The position numbers and the translations under genes were made by a program. 64,000 nucleotides of DNA from Collinsella sp. AF02-46-1. GTDB lineage: Bacteria > Actinomycetota > Coriobacteriia > Coriobacteriales > Coriobacteriaceae. The first letter of the stretch is position 1. Every line of letters begins with the position of its first letter. The DNA is taken from contig NZ_QSBV01000005.1 of NCBI RefSeq assembly GCF_003465825.1, positions 58,276-122,275 of the forward strand. Direction: 5' to 3'. Under the pieces are notes generated by a model, which saw only the letters and a list, made by a program, of their open reading frames with translations, did no database searches and had not been told where the DNA came from. Below, piece by piece: positions 8,013 to 16,069 of this stretch.

Positions 8013-11000
8013 ATGGCATTCGTCCATCTGCACAATCACACTGTTTTCTCCATGCTCGACGGCGCAACCCGTATCCAGGATATGGTCAACCGTGCCGTTG
8101 AGCTTGGCATGCCCGCCGTGGCCATTACCGACCACGGCTACATGTATGGCGTGCCCGACTTGGCGCTGGCCTGCGACGCCGTCAACCACAACACGCCCGA
8201 GTACAAAACCTGGAGCCACGACAAGGCCTTCTTGGAAAAGGACCGCCGCGACGAGCTGGTGGAGCCCGACCCCGAGGCAAACCCGCGCGAGCATGCCCAG
8301 TACGTCAAAGACATGGCCATGTGGGACGAGAAAGGCAATATCGACGAGCTCAAGCCGCCGCTGGTCATCAAACCCATCTTTGGCTGCGAGGTCTACTTTA
8401 CGCCGGACGAGACCCTTGCCCGCGACCACAAGCCCGAGCTCTACCACATGATCCTCCTGGCCAAGGACCAGGAAGGCTACGTCAACCTGATGCAGACGGT
8501 CTCCGAGGCCGCCGTGCAGGGCTTTTACTACAAGCCGCGCGTAACGCTCGACAACCTGCGCCGCCATGCCAAGGGCATGATCTGCACGAGCGCCTGCATC
8601 GCGGGCATCATCCCCAAGTACATCGACCGCGGTGACATGGAAGGCGCCATCAAGTGGGCCGAGACCTTCCGTGACACCTTCGACCCCGGCGACTTTTACA
8701 TCGAGATCCAGGAACACGGCATCACCACCGACAACGGCCTGACCGATGAGCAGATGGACCGCACGCTCATCGACATTGCCAAGCAGGTGGGCGTCAAGGT
8801 CATCGCCACCAACGACTTCCATTACCTGCGCCGCGAGGACGCGCCCGTGCAGGACGTCATCATGTGCATCGGTATGAACGCCAAGGTCGACGACCCCAAC
8901 CGCATGCGCATGACCGGCTCGGAGTTTTACATGAAGACCGAGGAGGAGATGCGGGCGATGTTCCCGTATTGCCCCGAGGCCTGCGACAACACGCTCGAGA
9001 TCGCCGACAAGTGCTACGTGGAACTGGACTGGGACTCCATCATCCTGCCGCGCTTCCCGTTGCTCGATCCCGGCGAGACGCACGAGAGCCAGTTCCGCCG
9101 CGAGTGCGAGAAGGGCCTGCGCCAGCATTACGGCGACGACTGGGCTACGCGCGAGATCGGTGGCGTCAACATCAAAGAGCGCTTTGAGTACGAATACAAG
9201 GTCATTTGCGACAAGGGCTTTGCCGCCTACTTTTTGATCGTTGCCGAGTACGTGCAATGGGCCAAGGACAACGGCATCGGCGTCGGCCCCGGCCGTGGCT
9301 CGGCCGCCGGCGCTATCGTCGCCTACGCCATGAACATCACCGCGTTCGACCCGCTCGAGAACGGCCTGATGTTCGAGAGGTTCCTGTCCCCGCAGCGTAC
9401 CGAGATGCCCGATATCGATATGGACTTCGACGATGAGCGGCGCCTCGAGGTCGTGGAGCACGTTCGCCAGCTCTACGGCCCCGAGAAGGTCACCCACGTT
9501 ATCACCTACTCGACCATCAAGGCCAAGCAGGCCATCAACGATGCCGCGCGCGTTCTGGACTACCCGGTCTACATGGGCCAGCGCCTATCCAAGATGGTCT
9601 CGAGCGACCCCAAGGTCAAGCTCAAGCAGGTGCTCGAAAAGCAACCCGGCAAAGAGGATCTGTTTAACCCCGACTTTGCCGAGGCCTATAAAAAGGACGA
9701 CGACGCCCGCCGCATCATCGACACGGCGCTCTCGATCGAGGGCCTCACCCGTGGCGAGGGCGTGCACGCGTGCGCCGTTCTGATCTGCCGCGACCCCGTC
9801 AACGAGCACGTGCCCACCAAGCTCGATACTAAGGGCGGCGTCGAGATTACCCAGTACGAGGGCCATACCGTCGCCGACATGGGCCTGCTCAAGATGGACT
9901 TCTTGGGCCTGCGCACGCTGACGGTTATTTCCAAGGCCAAGGCAAACATCAAAAAGAACTTCGGCATCGACATCAAAGAGGAAGAGATTCCCTTTGACGA
10001 CCCCGAGATCTTTAAGCTCATGGGCTCCGGCCACACCGCCGGCGTCTTCCAGGTCGAGTCCGCCGGCATGACGGCCACGATCAAGAACATGAAGCCCACC
10101 GAGTACAAGCACGTCGTAGCATTGATCGCTCTGTACCGCCCGGGCCCGCTGGGCGCCGGCATGGTCTCGTCCTACATCAACCGTATGAACGGCAAGGAGC
10201 CGGCGGTCTCCTACGACGACCGCCTGGACGACATCCTGGGCGAAACCTACGGCACTATGGTCTACCAGGAGCAGGTTATGCTCATCTCCGTCGAGATGTG
10301 CGGCTTTTCCAAGGGCGAATCGGACTCGCGTATCCGTAAGCCCGTGGCTAAGAAAAAGATCAAGCTGCTCACCTCGACGGTGCTGCACTGGGAGGATGGC
10401 TCGGACGAGACCACCTACGACCACTGGATGAACGGCGCTATCAAGAACAACTACACGCGCGAGGTCGCCCAGAAGATTTGGGACGATGTTCTCGAGTTTG
10501 CATCTTACGCCTTTAACAAGTCGCACTCCGCCGGCTACGCCATCCTGGTTATGCAGACGGCGTGGCTCAAGGCGCACTATCCGCACGAGTACATGGCGGC
10601 CGTTCTGACGTCCTATACGGGCAAGACCGACAAGATCGTTCACTACGTCTCGGCGTGCCGTCACGACGGCATTCCCGTGCTGTCGCCAGATGTCAACGAG
10701 TCGGGTACCGAGTTCACGGCTACCAAGGAGGGCGTGCGCTTTGGTCTGGCCGGCATCCGCGGCGTGGGCACTGGCGTGGCGCAGGCGATTATCGCCGAGC
10801 GCGAGGCGGGCGGTCCGTTTAAGACGCTGCACGACTTTGTCGAGCGCGTGGACTCCAGCCAGGCCAACCGCCGCGTGATCGAATCGCTCATCAAGGCAGG
10901 CGCCTTCGACTCCACGGGCTATCCGCGCCGCCAGATGATGCACTTTGTGGATAAGAACAACCCCGAGAACATCATCGATGCCGCGGTGAAGCGCCAGAAG

Positions 11001-11816
11001 GATCGTGCGAGCGGCCAGACGTCGTTCTTCGATATGTTTGGCGACGTTGAGGGCTCGGGCTTTGAGGTGAGCGTGCCCGACCCGGATGGCCAGGAGTGGG
11101 ACCGCCACCTTAAGCTGAGCCAGGAGAAGGAGGTTCTGGGCATCTATGTCTCGGACCACCCGCTGCGCCCGTTTGAGTATGCACTAGCCAAGGCACGCGA
11201 CTTCTCGTTCTCGCAGATCGACACTGGCTACGAGGTACAAAACCCCACGGGCGGTACCATTAACCAGGAGATTCCCGAGGGTAAGGCACTGTGGTGGGCC
11301 GGCATGGTCTCGAGCGTGTCCAAGCGCGTGACCAAAAACGGTGATCCCATGGGCATCGTGCAGCTCGAGGACATGGAAGGCGAGGCCACGGTCGTGGTGT
11401 TCCCCAAGACCTACAAGGAGGCCGAGGGGTACCTGTACGGCGAGGTCGATCCCGAGACCGGCGCGCAGCTGTCCGACGCGTTTGTGCGCATTAAGGGCAA
11501 GCTCGAGCGTTCGGACCGCGGCGACCAGATCATCGCGCAGGAGATCGTGCCGCTTGAGCTTAACGAGGAGAACAACAAGCCCAAGGTGTTTGAGGTCATG
11601 GTGCCCAACAGCCGCTTTAGCCAGGGCAATATGGCGCGTCTTGCCACGGTGCTTACCGCCAACCCGGGCGGCGACCGCGTGGAGATCTTTATCGAGCAGG
11701 TGGACGGGCGCGTACTGCGTGCCGAGGTGCCGGCCAAGGTCAACGCACGCTCGATTCCGCTGCTGGCAGAGGCCAAGGCCATCGTGGGTACCCAAGGCCG
11801 CGTGACGGTGATCTAA
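8013..11816 (+). CDS. dnaE: DNA polymerase III subunit alpha
   Basis: 1267-residue replicative polymerase. The N-terminal PHP domain starts FVHLHNHTVFSMLDG with AITDHGYMYG. The polymerase core has GVGPGRGSAAGAI and the catalytic aspartates in PDIDMDFDDER (about 466-476). The helix-hairpin-helix reads FGLAGIRGVG, and an OB-fold with LGIYVSDHPL is near the C-terminus. No PolC-type exonuclease insert is present, so this is the DnaE1 class. The finger loop usually RxAMGKKK reads RIRKPVAKKK here. I chose ATG 8013 because the protein starts exactly at the conserved MAFVHLHNHT and a GGAG lies upstream; the longer frame from 7947 is not conserved. A -10-like TAGAAT is at 7967-7972. It is transcribed alone and followed directly by a long palindrome. 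Confidence 0.95.
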   Translation: MAFVHLHNHTVFSMLDGATRIQDMVNRAVELGMPAVAITDHGYMYGVPDLALACDAVNHNTPEYKTWSHDKAFLEKDRRDELVEPDPEANPREHAQYVKDMAMWDEKGNIDELKPPLVIKPIFGCEVYFTPDETLARDHKPELYHMILLAKDQEGYVNLMQTVSEAAVQGFYYKPRVTLDNLRRHAKGMICTSACIAGIIPKYIDRGDMEGAIKWAETFRDTFDPGDFYIEIQEHGITTDNGLTDEQMDRTLIDIAKQVGVKVIATNDFHYLRREDAPVQDVIMCIGMNAKVDDPNRMRMTGSEFYMKTEEEMRAMFPYCPEACDNTLEIADKCYVELDWDSIILPRFPLLDPGETHESQFRRECEKGLRQHYGDDWATREIGGVNIKERFEYEYKVICDKGFAAYFLIVAEYVQWAKDNGIGVGPGRGSAAGAIVAYAMNITAFDPLENGLMFERFLSPQRTEMPDIDMDFDDERRLEVVEHVRQLYGPEKVTHVITYSTIKAKQAINDAARVLDYPVYMGQRLSKMVSSDPKVKLKQVLEKQPGKEDLFNPDFAEAYKKDDDARRIIDTALSIEGLTRGEGVHACAVLICRDPVNEHVPTKLDTKGGVEITQYEGHTVADMGLLKMDFLGLRTLTVISKAKANIKKNFGIDIKEEEIPFDDPEIFKLMGSGHTAGVFQVESAGMTATIKNMKPTEYKHVVALIALYRPGPLGAGMVSSYINRMNGKEPAVSYDDRLDDILGETYGTMVYQEQVMLISVEMCGFSKGESDSRIRKPVAKKKIKLLTSTVLHWEDGSDETTYDHWMNGAIKNNYTREVAQKIWDDVLEFASYAFNKSHSAGYAILVMQTAWLKAHYPHEYMAAVLTSYTGKTDKIVHYVSACRHDGIPVLSPDVNESGTEFTATKEGVRFGLAGIRGVGTGVAQAIIAEREAGGPFKTLHDFVERVDSSQANRRVIESLIKAGAFDSTGYPRRQMMHFVDKNNPENIIDAAVKRQKDRASGQTSFFDMFGDVEGSGFEVSVPDPDGQEWDRHLKLSQEKEVLGIYVSDHPLRPFEYALAKARDFSFSQIDTGYEVQNPTGGTINQEIPEGKALWWAGMVSSVSKRVTKNGDPMGIVQLEDMEGEATVVVFPKTYKEAEGYLYGEVDPETGAQLSDAFVRIKGKLERSDRGDQIIAQEIVPLELNEENNKPKVFEVMVPNSRFSQGNMARLATVLTANPGGDRVEIFIEQVDGRVLRAEVPAKVNARSIPLLAEAKAIVGTQGRVTVI

Positions 11817-11927
11817 AATGATTTTTCTGGGACGGGGATTAAAAAATCATTTTGGGTGACGTGTGGCGGAAGACCAGTCTTTTTGGGACGGGAATGATTT
11901 TTCATCCCCGTCCCAGAAAAATCATTT
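11816..11927. repeat. Palindromic element with perfect 24-bp arms
   Basis: Arms at 11816-11839 and 11904-11927 are perfect reverse complements (core TTTTTCTGGGACGGGGAT). The 64-base centre holds two further partial copies of the same words (AAAAAATCATTTTGGG and TTTTGGGACGGGAATGATTTTT), so the element is nested. The left arm begins on the last base of the dnaE stop codon. The right arm ends 23 bases before the helicase ATG. It probably forms a strong 3' hairpin on the dnaE mRNA and could affect the helicase leader. Confidence 0.85.
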
Positions 11928-11950
11928 GGCATGCGAGATTGGAGGAAGTG

Positions 11951-14900
11951 ATGGCGCAGGGGACGTTTGTGCAGGCGCTTCGTAAGGAGGCGGCGCTCAG
12001 CAGTACCTTTATGAAGGGGCGCTCGCTCATGCTCAACGGCGCCGTGCTGTCGTTTGAGGACTCCGGCTCGCGCTTCTCCAAAAACGTGAACATCGAGGGC
12101 TCGGTGCGCGGCTCGCGCGGCGACCTGTACAAGACGCACGTGGCGCTCGACATGGACGAGCACGAGGTTATCGACTACGACTGCGATTGCCCCGCCTCCT
12201 TCCGCTATTCCGGCATGTGCAAGCACGCCATCGCCACGGCGCTGGCGTATCTGGATGCCAGCGGCGCCGAGCCCGTCGAGGGCTTGCGCACACCGGTCCG
12301 CACGTTTACAGTACCGCCCACACAGTCCAAGCAGCCCACGCGCCCCGCGCCCACCGCATCTGCGGTCAACCCCAATTTTCCCTTCCCGGCGCCCGTCCCC
12401 ACGAGCCCGAGCCTTGTGGCGGCGCTTTTCGATCTTTCGGACGCGCGCATGGACGAGCTCGCGGCCATGCGCCGCAAGCTCGCCGGCACCATTGACCCCG
12501 ATGCGCCCAAAGCGGTGCTGGAGCCCTCGCTGGTGCCGTACTACAATCCGCTGTTTGCCGATCGCTTTAACTGGGCGCTCGAGTTTCGCATTCGCTGCGG
12601 TTCGGTGTCCTACGTGGTTAAGGATATCGACGGCATGGCCGATGCCTATGTGCGCGGCGGTACGTTCTCCTATGGCAAGAAGCTTACGTTTGCCCATGTG
12701 CCCGAGGCTTTCGATGACGTGTCGACAAAGCTGCTCGACTTTATCGCAATGACGGTCGCCTACCTAGGCGATATTACGAGCTCGCGCTCGGCATCGTATG
12801 ACTTTGCCCGCAGCGGCTTTGTCGCCGAGCGTCAGTTGCCGGTATCCGAGTATTCCATCGTGTCCGTGCTGGACCTGCTGCGCGGCAGGACCATGTCCTT
12901 TGAGCCTGCTTGGTCGCGGGGGACGACGACGCATCGTTCCTACGAGGTGGCAGTCGAGTCGTCGCCGCAGGGGGAGGGCGAAGTCCCGGCTAAGCGCCCA
13001 CCGCTCCTTGCCGCCAAAATCGCGCCGGCGGCTGGTGACAGCTACGACTTGCGCCTGCCGGCCGATACATACTGCTTTGTCGCGGGCGACGCAGCCTATC
13101 TGGTCGATACACGCCGCGCACGCCGTACCGACACGGCGTTTGCCCAACATGCGGCGCCGTTCCTTTCGCACTTGTTGCCCTGCCGCACGCCGGTCCATAT
13201 CGCCGCCGACCAGGTGGGTGAGTTCTGCCGCATGGCGCTGCCCATTTTGCGCGACTACACCGACCTGACCGCTCCCACTGCGCTCGATACCGTGGCGCCC
13301 GAGCCGAGCTTTGCCATGGCGATTGGCGTCGACGATGGTCTTGTGACCTGCAAGATTACGGCGACCTACGGCGATTGGTCGGCAGATCTCTTTAGTCTTG
13401 GTGCTCCGGGCAGTCCTTTCGAAGAGCAACGCCCCGGCGTTCCGCCCCGCGATACGCTGGCGGAGTTTCGCGTTATGGATACGGCGGCCCTGTATTTCGA
13501 CTTTTACGAGGGCGGCCTGGCGTTTGAGGAACGCGATGACGCCCGCCTGTTCCACTTGCTGACCGAGGGCTTGTCTGCCCTGTCCGAGCTGGGCGAGGTC
13601 ATGCTCAGCGACCGCCTGCGCCAGATTTCGGTCCGCCCTGCGCCCAAGCTCTCGGTGCGCGCCACCGTCAAGAGCAACTTGCTCGACGTCGAGCTGGGTG
13701 CGAGCGGGCTTTCGGCGGCTGACCTTGCCATCTATCTCGATTCGTATAAGCGCCACCAGACGTTCGCGCGCCTTACGTCCGGGGATATCGTGCGCCTGGA
13801 CGAGGGAGCGCGTGCCGCGTTTGGTCTTGCCGAGGACCTGGGCGTCGATGCCGTCGACCTGCTCGACGGCGTGTCGCTTCCCGCGTCGAGCACCCTGTTT
13901 GTCGACAGCATGATCGCGCGCACGCCGGCGCTCGAGGCCGATCGCGACGCGGCGTTCCGCCGCACCGTCGAGCGCCTGGACACGCTCGGCAAGATGGACT
14001 TTACGGTACCCGTCTCGCTCAAGGCCACGCTGCGCGGCTATCAGGTCGACGGCTACCAGTGGCTCGGCTCGCTTGAGCACCTGGGCCTTGGCGGCATCTT
14101 GGCCGACGATATGGGCCTGGGCAAAACGCTGCAGATGATCGCGCACATTCTGGCGCGCGTGGAAGCGGGGGATACCAAGCCCACGCTCGTGGTGTGCCCC
14201 GCGTCGCTTGTGTACAACTGGACCGCCGAGCTGGAGCGCTTTGCCCCCTCGCTTGATGTGTGCGCCATCGTGGGCGCCAAAGCCCAGCGTCGCGTGCAAA
14301 TTGCCGGCGCAGCCGAGCACAACGTGGTCGTGACGTCGTATGACCTCATGCGCCGCGACATCGACGAATACGTCGAGCAGGACTTTGCCCGCGTGGTACT
14401 CGACGAGGCCCAGTACATTAAAAACCCGCTCACCCAGGTGGCCCGCGCCGCCAAGCGCCTGCCGGCCGGCGTGCGCTTTGCCCTGACGGGCACGCCCATC
14501 GAAAACCGCCTGTCCGAGCTCTGGAGCATCTTCGACTTTTTGATGCCGGGCCTTCTGGGCACGCGCGACTCATTTGCCAAGCGCTTTGAAAGTCCCGTCG
14601 AGCATGCTGAGGGCGATAGTGCCGCTCGTCTGCAGGCGCTCGTGTCGCCGTTTGTGCTGCGTCGCGTCAAGGAAGAGGTGGTGGCCGACCTGCCCGAGAA
14701 GATCGAGGATACGGTGATGGCGCAGCTTACCGGCGAGCAGCGCAAGCTCTACCTGGCAAACCAGGACCGCATCGCCCAGCAGGTGCAGCACCGCGAGGCA
14801 TCCGAGTTTAAGAAAGACAAGCTCAAGGTGCTCGCCGAGCTCACCAAGCTGCGCCAGATCTGCTGCGACCCGCGTCTACACTACGAGGATTACAAGGCGG

Positions 14901-15424
14901 GGAGCGCCAAGCTCGATACGTGCATGGAACTCGTGCACGGCGCACTCGACGGCGGGCATCGCATCCTGTTGTTCAGCCAGTTTACGGGCATGCTCGATAT
15001 CATCGGCAAACGCCTGTCCAAGGAGGACATTGCTTTCCTTAAGCTCACGGGTGCTTCGTCCAAGGAGAGCCGCGCCAAGATGGTCGCGCAGTTCCAAGCG
15101 GGCGAGGTTCCGGTCTTTTTGATTTCGCTCAAGGCGGGCGGCGTTGGCCTTAACCTGACGGCGGCCGACGTGGTCATTCACTACGACCCGTGGTGGAACG
15201 TGGCCGCGCAGGACCAGGCGACTGACCGCGCCCACCGCATTGGCCAGCAACATACCGTGACCGTGTATAAGCTCATCGCCAAGGACACGATCGAGGAACG
15301 CATTATGCAGATGCAGGAGTCCAAGCGCGACCTGGTCAACAGCGTGCTCGGCGGCGACGGCATCTCGTCGGCGCTGTTTACCCGCGAAGATGTTTTGGCG
15401 CTGCTGGGCGGCGATGGTCGCTAG
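11951..15424 (+). CDS. SWIM zinc-finger / SNF2-family helicase
   Basis: 1157-residue SWI2/SNF2 ATPase of the HepA type. An N-terminal SWIM zinc finger is visible as DCDCPASFRYSGMCKHA (about 77-93; C-x-C...C-x-H). A long middle domain of unknown fold follows, and then the helicase: ADDMGLGKTLQM (Walker A, about 716-727), VVLDEAQYIKNP (DEAQ box, about 815), LTGTPIENRLSELW, LLFSQFTGML and the motif VI stretch DQATDRAHRIGQQ. Such proteins are double-stranded-DNA translocases thought to remodel RNA polymerase or repair complexes; the exact role here is unknown. I use ATG 11951 with GGAGGAAG upstream. The open frame extends to 11852, but that part lies in the palindrome and is not conserved-looking. 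A 12-bp hairpin follows the stop. Confidence 0.85.
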   Translation: MAQGTFVQALRKEAALSSTFMKGRSLMLNGAVLSFEDSGSRFSKNVNIEGSVRGSRGDLYKTHVALDMDEHEVIDYDCDCPASFRYSGMCKHAIATALAYLDASGAEPVEGLRTPVRTFTVPPTQSKQPTRPAPTASAVNPNFPFPAPVPTSPSLVAALFDLSDARMDELAAMRRKLAGTIDPDAPKAVLEPSLVPYYNPLFADRFNWALEFRIRCGSVSYVVKDIDGMADAYVRGGTFSYGKKLTFAHVPEAFDDVSTKLLDFIAMTVAYLGDITSSRSASYDFARSGFVAERQLPVSEYSIVSVLDLLRGRTMSFEPAWSRGTTTHRSYEVAVESSPQGEGEVPAKRPPLLAAKIAPAAGDSYDLRLPADTYCFVAGDAAYLVDTRRARRTDTAFAQHAAPFLSHLLPCRTPVHIAADQVGEFCRMALPILRDYTDLTAPTALDTVAPEPSFAMAIGVDDGLVTCKITATYGDWSADLFSLGAPGSPFEEQRPGVPPRDTLAEFRVMDTAALYFDFYEGGLAFEERDDARLFHLLTEGLSALSELGEVMLSDRLRQISVRPAPKLSVRATVKSNLLDVELGASGLSAADLAIYLDSYKRHQTFARLTSGDIVRLDEGARAAFGLAEDLGVDAVDLLDGVSLPASSTLFVDSMIARTPALEADRDAAFRRTVERLDTLGKMDFTVPVSLKATLRGYQVDGYQWLGSLEHLGLGGILADDMGLGKTLQMIAHILARVEAGDTKPTLVVCPASLVYNWTAELERFAPSLDVCAIVGAKAQRRVQIAGAAEHNVVVTSYDLMRRDIDEYVEQDFARVVLDEAQYIKNPLTQVARAAKRLPAGVRFALTGTPIENRLSELWSIFDFLMPGLLGTRDSFAKRFESPVEHAEGDSAARLQALVSPFVLRRVKEEVVADLPEKIEDTVMAQLTGEQRKLYLANQDRIAQQVQHREASEFKKDKLKVLAELTKLRQICCDPRLHYEDYKAGSAKLDTCMELVHGALDGGHRILLFSQFTGMLDIIGKRLSKEDIAFLKLTGASSKESRAKMVAQFQAGEVPVFLISLKAGGVGLNLTAADVVIHYDPWWNVAAQDQATDRAHRIGQQHTVTVYKLIAKDTIEERIMQMQESKRDLVNSVLGGDGISSALFTREDVLALLGGDGR

Positions 15425-15447
15425 CTGCGCGCGGGATGGGGCTGCCA

Positions 15448-15483
15448 GGTCGGGCCAGGTCATCGGTTCGTCCTGGCCCGACC
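15448..15483 (+). terminator. Hairpin after the SNF2 helicase gene
   Basis: Perfect 12-bp stem GGTCGGGCCAGG / CCTGGCCCGACC with a 12-base loop, 23 bases after the stop codon. No T-run follows, so termination is likely but not certain. Confidence 0.5.
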
Positions 15484-15589
15484 GCTTGCCTCGCCCGTTA
15501 TGTGTTCATTTGCCGTGCCGTGGATGGTTTGCCTGCCTTTGGGCATAAGAAGCATCAGGAATATTGGCACATCAGCAAAGGAGAACATC

Positions 15590-15952
15590 ATGGCGAAATT
15601 CTTTAAGGATTCCAATGGCAAGCTCATTGCTGCCCTTGGCGACGACGTTGCGACCCCTGCCGGCTGCACGGAGCTGACGGCGAACACCGAGGACGCGGCG
15701 CACGAGAAGCACGTGCCTGTTGTCGAGATCGAGCGCGACGGCCACGTCATTCGCGCACGCGTGGGTTCGACGGAGCACCCCATGCTGCCCGAGCACTACA
15801 TCGAGTGGATCGCGCTTGAGGCCGAGGGGCGCCTGGAGGTCCATTACCTCGAGCCCGGCATGAAGCCCACGACGTTTTTTGCTGGCGGCTCCAAGACCGG
15901 TACCGTCTATGCCTACTGCAACCTGCATGGGCTGTGGTCCGCGACGTTCTAG
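15590..15952 (+). CDS. Desulfoferrodoxin-family superoxide reductase
   Basis: 120-residue superoxide reductase that reduces superoxide to peroxide in anaerobes using a mononuclear Fe centre. All ligands of that centre are present: H41 in EKHVP, H63 in TEHPM, H69 in EHYIEW, C110 and H113 in YCNLHG. The first 38 residues align with the desulforedoxin-like N-terminal domain of desulfoferrodoxin but keep only one Cys (C26). The rubredoxin-type FeCys4 site is therefore lost, as in class III-like enzymes. The start ATG has AAAGGAGA upstream. The longer frame from 15500 is rejected. It is monocistronic and followed by a terminator at 15999-16030. Confidence 0.9.
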   Translation: MAKFFKDSNGKLIAALGDDVATPAGCTELTANTEDAAHEKHVPVVEIERDGHVIRARVGSTEHPMLPEHYIEWIALEAEGRLEVHYLEPGMKPTTFFAGGSKTGTVYAYCNLHGLWSATF

Positions 15953-15998
15953 GAGCGCGCCCCCGCTCGGGGTATCATAGCTAGCATATGCACATGCG

Positions 15999-16030
15999 AG
16001 CGCCGGCTGCATTATGCGGCCGGCGCTTTT
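15999..16030 (+). terminator. Terminator after the superoxide reductase gene
   Basis: Stem AGCGCCGGC / GCCGGCGCT, continued by GCA/TGC, followed by TTTT. Confidence 0.75.
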
Positions 16031-16069
16031 ACTACGACAACGACGATTTACGACGGAAAGGGCTGGGCC

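Noticed and set aside
11852..11950. Upstream extension of the SNF2 helicase
   Set aside because: The extra 33 codons fall in the palindromic repeat and lack a ribosome site; ATG 11951 has GGAGGAAG.
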